Assembly: GCA_905250885.1 (NCBI GenBank)
Contig: CAJNOQ010002280.1
Coordinates: 1 to 25,220, forward strand
Length of the DNA stretch: 25,220 nt
Direction: 5' to 3'
Source: Didymodactylos carnosus
Taxonomy: Eukaryota > Rotifera > Eurotatoria > Philodinida > Philodinidae
A model generated the notes under the pieces. That model made no database searches. It saw only the letters and a program-made list of their open reading frames with translations, and had not been told where the DNA came from. Numbering within the stretch: position 1 is the stretch's first letter; every line of letters starts with the position of its first letter. Position numbers and translations under genes: made by a program. Positions 19,340-25,220 of this stretch are shown here, one piece after another.

Positions 19340-20220
19340 ATTTATGGCGTTAAAATGCATTAATATATAGGAATGGCATTTTCTCTTTAATATCTCTTTT
19401 TTTATTAACAAAAGAAAAGTTTTTCTTTTTCTTTACAACAAAAAAGTGTAAAGATATAATGCATATCTTTTCTTTTTTGAGAAGAAAAGTTATATATTTT
19501 GCTTTCCAAAAAAAGAAAAGTGTTATCTTTTCTTTCCAAAAAAGCAGAAAGGTGCTGTTTCTTTCAGGAAAGAAAAAGAAAACTGATAAAATGTTTTTAT
19601 TTAAGCTTTTAAGTATCAGTAGATGTTGACAAGGGCTTTAAGACAGCAGAAGATGATAAGAGAACAACATATATTATTTTGACAGTCATAAGATGTGGAG
19701 ATATCACATTTTTAGACAAAACTAAGAAATGGACAAGAGCTAAGTTAAAAGGATTCTTTGTCCAGCAACTTGTTTAATGTGTTTTATGAAAATAAGTTAG
19801 AAAAATATGTTAACTAACGATAGAAAACAGAAATTTCCAGTGAGCTTCCACTATGTATTGTTAAAGCTTCAAAACGTAAAAGAAGTCTACTGTCGGACCT
19901 AAATTAGATCAGTTTTGCGACGCTCAGCAACTTCAAGCAACTAAAATATTGAAAGAAAGCGAAAAATAGAAACATTTTGTCTCCTGTTTGTTCTTTCTAT
20001 CGTTGAGAAAGGTAAATCATTTTCTTTCTCAAAAGCAAGAAAAGATATCACTTTCTTTTTCTTGGAAAAGAAAACTTTCCTTTTTCTTACAAAAGAAAAG
20101 ATATGCATTATACTTTTAAAAATAAAAGATACCATTTTACCGTTACTCTGGAAAAGAACGATAAAGTACTACCTCTTATTAAGATATGATGTAGATATGT
20201 TATAGCGCTAGAGGATTTAA
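19340..20220. mobile_element. Foldback element with AAAGAAAAG-array arms
   Basis: The left arm (about 19340-19600) and right arm (about 19940-20220) are arrays of AAAGAAAAG / CTTTTCTTT words in opposite orientation, separated by about 330 bp without them. A 21-bp stretch at 19456-19476 recurs exactly inverted at 20091-20111, around ATGCATATCTTTTC. The outer parts both carry AATGCATTAA. The architecture mirrors the AAGATCTT foldback at 13974-14770. The ends are approximate and no target-site duplication was identified. Open frames here (for example 19941-20135) are low-complexity artefacts. Confidence 0.65.
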
Positions 20221-21216
20221 TGCATTATAATTGTGTTTAATGACTTACAACACAATAAACAACAAAAAAATATTCAATGAGTGAAGTGTAAAGTGTATCC
20301 ATTCCGAAATAGCATAATTCAGAATGCCCGTTTTTGAAATTCAATCGTAAATGAAAATTTGTGAGCACCACCATTATGTCATTCAATGCGATTTTATTTG
20401 CTCGAGAAAACGTAAAATCGACCGAAAAGACATGATCTTACCATATCATTCTTTTATTTCATTGAGTTTAATATGCACGTGAGAAAAAAAACGATTATCA
20501 CTGAGAATAAGTCTGATAAATAATATATCTCTTTTTGCACATGTCAGTTTATTTAATGTCATATATAGTAAATATCTCGCAGAAAAGAAATGCGACATGA
20601 GTCATGTCTCATTTCAAAAAGTGTTATTCATCGCTTAAGTAGAAAACATCCGCTGTTATAGCATACATTTTACAGAAAGTTTAAAGGGACTATAGGTATA
20701 TCGAAGAAATTACTAATTGAATAAAATATTCTGTTGAATTGGTTTAACGTTGAATTCCAACTTAACACGCTGTTATTACTTTAGGTTCTATTTTTCGTGA
20801 CACACAACTATATGTGTATACATATATAAATTAAAATAAATAAAGCAACATAAAATCTTCAAAACGGAAAGAAAATAAACAAAGAGAATTGTCGTTCATT
20901 CAAAAAACTAGATACATTTAAATATTTTTTCAAAATACACAATTTGAATTTATTATAAGTAAAGACACAGAAGCATTTTCAAAAGACACGACACTTACAC
21001 AAAAAAAGAATATTGAACAATAGTACACAAAATATTACACAAAACAAACAATTAGACAACAAATTAGTTGTGAATGAACGAACGAAAAGTTGTACTACTA
21101 ATGTAAAAAAACAACAACAATAACAACAAAAATTGAATTATTTTAGTCTTTTTTGTTTTTGGCACACATGGGTATACAAATAGAAGAATAACAATATACA
21201 CACAACAATGAAAAAA
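20221..21216. other. Intergenic, 3' of eIF4E
   Basis: AT-rich with no gene. It should contain the eIF4E 3' UTR; AATAAA-type words on the minus strand occur (for example 20949-20954) but are not diagnostic here. Confidence 0.5.
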
Positions 21217-22399
21217 CTATGCTTTGAACAAAATTTTTGAATTGGCGCCACGTTTTGTCTCTTGGTCCTCATGGCTCTGAAAGAATTAAATAGAGAATAA
21301 AAACTACAATTTCGTTAGAGATTTGTACCTACTTCGAAAAAAACTTGATATTGTTTAGGGATATCGGCAACTTCTCGAAAACGACGTCTAAAATGATTAT
21401 TAGTAACTGATAATAAGAAAATCGCTGTTTCAGTTCTTTCTTACCCAATATTTTTTGTAACACTGGTATCCCTCCAATCACGCGTCCATAAACTAATACG
21501 ATCACCTTTACTACGTATTGATACAACAGCACCGTTGACATGATCAGCTGTATCAGCATATTGATCACCAATTAAAGATAACATCTAAAAGAAATTGAAT
21601 AAAATATTTGTTTTAATTATAAATTCATATTTCAAGCATTCAATATGTCAAAAACATACGGTAAATAACCAAAATGTATCCAATTCTGGTCCTCTTTGAT
21701 TTTTATTTAAATTTAACACCCATCGGCCACCATTTCTATTGTTTATATCTTCCCACATAGGTTGAATGTTTGTTTTAAAAAACATATAATCACAGCCTTG
21801 TCCTACAGAAATAAAAATATGAATAAATAAACTATCACAATCTTTACTAATCCTAGATTGTTACCTAGCCGACTTGCTACTTGCATATGATTATAAACAG
21901 ACCAAAAACTTTCCACTGTTGACACTGTTGTAACTTTAATTAAATTATCTTTCCATTCGGCATTTCTATCATTTTTAAAAAACCAAAATGACCACGTATC
22001 TTCTAATGGAAAACGTAAATCTTCGGATATCAATAACGATTTCATTTCATCCACGATACTCGTCGTCTGAGGTTGTTGTTCGACACTAGCTGTCTCTGCT
22101 GAAGTAACTGTTGTTGACGTAGATGCCTGAGAAGTAGTAGCTGGTGGAGTTGATTGAGACTGATGTTGTTTTGGAGATGATGTTTGCTGTGGACTTAAGG
22201 GACTTGTTGGTGTTGTATATTGAGAAAGATCATCATTATTTCTTGTTGTTTCAATTCTTAATTGTTCATCATTTGATGAATCTGGCGCCGATGGTAGATC
22301 GAATGTGGTTGTTGAATTAGCGGCAGGTGTAGCGAAAGTGGAGTGATCAAATGTGGGTGAAGGAGGTTCCTTAGGTTGACTGTCAGTAGACGAAGACAT
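21217..22399 (-). CDS. EIF4E: Eukaryotic translation initiation factor 4E, class I, with long N-terminal extension
   Basis: Binds the mRNA 5' cap and recruits eIF4G in the cytoplasm. Exons 22399-21865, 21802-21660, 21584-21445, 21387-21333 and 21276-21217 keep phase: 310 aa ending TAG. Residues 1-125 are Ser/Thr/Pro/Gln-rich and not part of the family fold; the core starts at FPLEDTW (about 130). Core tryptophans are present: W136, W139, W149, W166, W195, W206, W223 and W259; the W43/W56 equivalents (W136, W149) mark class I rather than 4EHP. Cap-phosphate residues fall in IRSKGDRISLWT. Oddities: F225 stands where human has E132 (the contact for the YxxxxL-Phi motif of eIF4G/4E-BP), and A302 where human has S209 (MNK site). 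The start chosen is the first ATG after an acceptor at 22408-22409; the open frame continues upstream to an ATG at 22468, less likely because that stretch reads as an intron end. Confidence 0.95.
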
Positions 22400-22407
22400 T
22401 AAATTAT

Positions 22408-22409
22408 CT
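22408..22409 (-). promoter_or_regulatory. EIF4E: 3' splice acceptor just before the eIF4E start
   Basis: On the minus strand, ttgtctttttatctattttt followed by AG ends 8 nt before ATG (22399). The pyrimidine-rich tract makes it a credible acceptor, either for a 5' UTR intron (a donor candidate, gtaaaaac, lies near 22528) or for a spliced leader. Confidence 0.6.
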
Positions 22410-22529
22410 AAAAATAGATAAAAAGACAATAACATAGAGTCAGGCTTAGCATTTTGAGAATATGTCATGATTCAATCAGTAGCAAAATCATGTGTTAGCT
22501 GAAAAATGTTTTTAATTAGTTTTTACCGT

Positions 22530-23226
22530 TGAGATAATTATCTTGTAAAAGATAGTCACAACTCTTACAAAATCTTATTAAACAGGTTAAATGTACTAAA
22601 GAATACTGTTTTGAAAATATTTCTCATTAATTTTAATTCGCTAAAAATTTTGTTTTAGAAAAAAACAAAAAGACATACGTTATAGAGAAAAATCGTTTAT
22701 AGATATATATATATATGTATATAAAATAGAATAAAAACACGCACAACTAAACGTCAAACAAATACATATTGATTTTTGAGCATTTAATAATTAAAATATA
22801 ATATAATAACAAAATAAAAATAGAAAAAGAATAATACCTATTTGTAAATTGCACAATAGCCATATGAAAGATATAATTGTAAAATTATGATTGCATATAA
22901 AAGTAGAATAGAAAACGATCAGAATATTGAAGTCTCAATAATATGAGAACAACAAGTCATTTTGTTTAAAATAAATATGAATATTCTAGCAGAATATAAA
23001 TATTAAACCAAAAAACGAATCAAAAAAGCTATTTATAAAAAATATTGTACCACAAAAAATCTTGACCCATCGTATGTACATAAATAGTTGTCTAAATAGT
23101 TGTCAAAAACATAAATAAATAAAAACATGTAAAAAAGAATTAAACTTGATAACCATAGAAAACAAAAGAACTCAAATTATCACAAATTACTGTGTTATAA
23201 AATAAGAAAAAAAAAGTAAAATTTAT
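22530..23226. other. Intergenic between eIF4E and the coiled-coil gene
   Basis: Very AT-rich, with TA-dinucleotide runs around 22700-22720 and no open frame of note. It presumably holds the eIF4E 5' leader/promoter and the 3' UTR of the gene ending at 23227. Confidence 0.5.
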
Positions 23227-23227
23227 T
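23222..23227 (-). terminator. Candidate polyadenylation hexamer overlapping a stop codon
   Basis: On the minus strand the stop TAA (23229-23227) runs straight into ATAAA, so AATAAA shares its first base with the stop codon. If used, the 3' UTR would be only tens of bases long. More hexamers occur further downstream, so use is uncertain. Confidence 0.3.
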
Positions 23228-24700
23228 TAACAATTGCTTTCAGTTGTAGTAATTACCGTTGTTAATGATGTTGATATCAATGATTGTTGTTGTTCATTAA
23301 CATTCGATATTCGTTTATCAATTTTTGATAATGATCGACTAATGTCATTTAAACAAGCATTTTGTGAATATTTTAACGAACGTCTACGTGAGTATTTGTC
23401 AGAAATGTATTGATCTCCTTCTTTTATCTGCTGACGTAATCGTTTATTGTCTGCTGTTAGATCTTCAATAGTTTTTGTCAATTGTAGTCGTTCGTGTGTA
23501 AATGTTAAACGTTCATTTTGAGATGCTGTTGTCAAATGTTCGATTAATAATTCGTTTTTTATCAACCGATTATTTAACGTATCAATTTCATGTTTCAGTT
23601 TCGCAATTGTATCAGTAGGATCGATCGGTGAAGATGTCTCCGGTATATTAATCGAATCAGTAGTATTATTATCTAAACAACAACAACAAAAACAAATATG
23701 TACACCCATTATTTATTTTATCATGAATCGCCACTTACTCATTGGAAGAAATTCGTTAAAAGGAGAATGATGTAAATTTATTTCATCTTCTCGACGTCGT
23801 TTACTTATTGTTTCTTGTGGAAAACTAGTTGAATTACTTTTTAGTTCAGACTCTTCTTGATGATTAACACCATTTTGATGACTATTATCGGTACTGATTG
23901 GCTGTTTATTCGATAGAGATTGTTGTTGTTGTTGTTGAGGATGCAGAGCTTTAACAACGTTCGATTTTAATGTTGAAAATGATTTACCAACTTTACTAAC
24001 TAGACCCTTTTTAGCGGGAATTTTTGTCATTTTTCTTGTCACGGCCGGTGTTAATGATAGTGAGCGATTCAAATTTTCTCCTAAATAAACGCAAATAACA
24101 CATTAAATAGTCATAAATGACTCGATTATTTTTACCTTGTTCAGTTCCATTTTGTATATGATTTCCATTCATTGCAGGATATCGTTGTTTTATGGGTTCT
24201 ACTATCTCTGTGGTTTCATGTTCGATTTTTGTTAAAATTGCATCACAGCTTGCGGATAATTTTGTTTGTGATTTTTGTGTTAGTAATGTTTCATTTTCTG
24301 TTTGCATTTCTATTACACTATGTATTTCAATATCATCAGATGAATTTTCACCTCTAGTCGATTGTAAACTTGGTTCTTTACATGTTGAAAAGGATAAGTG
24401 TCGAGGAGACAAATCATCTGACCGTGAAAGCACAGTTGCACGACATTTTACAGTGTTATTTTTCTTACTGTCGAAATCACTACTATTATTGCTTAATGTT
24501 CCACTATCAGTCGATGATATTGTTGAAGTTCGAACAAATTGTAACGATTTTGAACGTTGCATGGATAAGAGTTGATCGTTTGCAGTTAACGACGAAGATT
24601 TGGATGGAAGGTCAATTGAGTTCGTTACAGTTGTCAGAGTATCAGTCATAACTGATCGTTGCTCATCATTTACAACGTCGCCAGCGATGAAACTAGAACA
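23227..24700 (-). CDS. Unrecognised Ser/Thr-rich protein with C-terminal coiled coil, probably 5'-partial
   Basis: Exons 24700-24136, 24080-23739 and 23672-23227 join in phase (GAACAA-G|GA and ATG-A|AT) with GT-AG introns of 55 and 66 bp. From the internal ATG at 24649 this gives 433 aa; the frame stays open 17 more codons to an acceptor (gttcttttag) at 24701, so coding may begin in an upstream exon. The N-terminal part is Ser/Thr-rich and likely disordered (RSKSLQFVRTSTISSTDSG). The middle is basic (KKGLVSKVGKSFSTLKSNVV) with a Gln run. The last exon holds a heptad-like helix (KLKHEIDTLNNRLIKNELLI through about 60 residues), then a basic RRRSLKYS. I do not recognise the family; a cytoskeletal or scaffold coiled-coil protein is possible but unproven. 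Exon structure and phase support a real gene. Confidence 0.75.
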
Positions 24701-24710
24701 CTAAAAGAAC

Positions 24711-25031
24711 GAGAAGAGTTATCATTGTACTAAGTAGAAATTATTTTTAAGCTATACAATTGTCTTCCCTTGACCAAAAGTTAAAGGCCTACAATTATGA
24801 AATAGGTATGATTGTTCATTTGCCGTTAGTTCTCTACATATTATTGTCCAGACGGACAAAATAATTGCTTCAGGAAGTCAGTAACTCCGTATCATGTTAT
24901 TAAGTGATTGTATATTTACAGTTGGTGGCAACTGTTTTAACACTTTTATTTAAAATATAAAAGGAGTTGGTTAACAATCATCGAACAAGCATTTTTGATA
25001 AAAGTGTTACATCTTTTATATATTATCATAT
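24711..25031. other. Upstream of the coiled-coil gene, nothing defined
   Basis: AT-rich sequence that would be an intron or promoter of the 23227-24700 gene. No convincing upstream exon was found on the minus strand before the possible terminal exon at 25032-25220. Confidence 0.45.
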
Positions 25032-25220
25032 TCAATACCTCGATTCTTTGAATAAATCACTTGAAAATTTTTGCGGTAGAAGTTTAATGGAAAACTTCGT
25101 TAGAGAAGTCAATTCTCCAAGTTCGGTGAAACATGATATTGGAATATACACAGCATCTAAAGTCAATGTTTTTGGCGGTGATGATAGAAGAGCGAGAATG
25201 CCATGTTTCAACGTATTTCC
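25032..25220 (-). CDS. Possible 3'-terminal exon of an unknown gene, cut by the window edge
   Basis: A minus-strand frame is open from the window edge to a TGA at 25034-25032 (62 codons) and reads like protein (for example ILALLSSPPKTLTLDAVYIP, then FTELGELTSLTKFSIKLLPQ), with a loosely leucine-rich-repeat-like pattern. The plus strand is also open from about 24960 to the edge (for example MENFVREVNSPSSVKHDIGI), with its first ATG at 25088. Both cannot be judged from this fragment. Base composition is less AT-rich than the flanking DNA, which favours some coding function. Confidence 0.3.
   Translation of the reverse strand, partial: GNTLKHGILALLSSPPKTLTLDAVYIPISCFTELGELTSLTKFSIKLLPQKFSSDLFKESRY

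Overview
This is eukaryotic (animal) DNA: AT-rich, with spliced genes, GT-AG introns often only about 50-75 bp long, and three proteins recognisable as metazoan housekeeping or regulatory genes. The short introns, low GC and possible spliced-leader acceptor sites just upstream of start codons would fit a rotifer (bdelloid-like) or another small-intron spiralian. That placement is an inference from style, not a proof.

All four supported genes lie on the minus strand. From the left: (1) 1434-3495, a complete five-exon beta-TrCP/Slimb homologue (508 aa), the F-box/WD40 substrate receptor of an SCF ubiquitin ligase; (2) 5287-13084, a complete 27-exon dihydropyrimidine dehydrogenase (1036 aa), the first enzyme of uracil/thymine breakdown, reconstructed exon by exon with reading phase kept throughout; (3) 21217-22399, a complete five-exon class I eIF4E cap-binding protein (310 aa) with a long low-complexity N-terminal extension; (4) 23227-24700, at least three exons of an unrecognised Ser/Thr-rich protein with a C-terminal coiled coil, probably 5'-incomplete. 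The genes are unrelated in function and kilobases apart, so this is not a pathway cluster or an operon.

The rest is repeat-rich. Three long DPYD introns and the 8.1-kb gap between DPYD and eIF4E hold an unusual density of foldback (inverted-repeat) sequences. They include a 923-bp near-perfect hairpin bounded by TTAA, a 129-bp hAT-type MITE with a perfect 8-bp target-site duplication, a TGTGTCGCA-repeat element, two foldbacks of about 0.8 kb whose arms are arrays of short A+T-rich words (AAGATCTT and AAAGAAAAG types), several smaller inverted repeats, a diverged tandem duplication and a possible 5S-rRNA-derived fragment.

The observations I would follow first are a 16-nt DPYD microexon carrying the catalytic cysteine, the 365-bp-arm hairpin 25 nt upstream of another tiny DPYD exon, and eIF4E substitutions at the MNK phosphorylation site and at the eIF4G/4E-BP contact residue. 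I found no convincing new multi-gene system, no CRISPR array and no tRNA.
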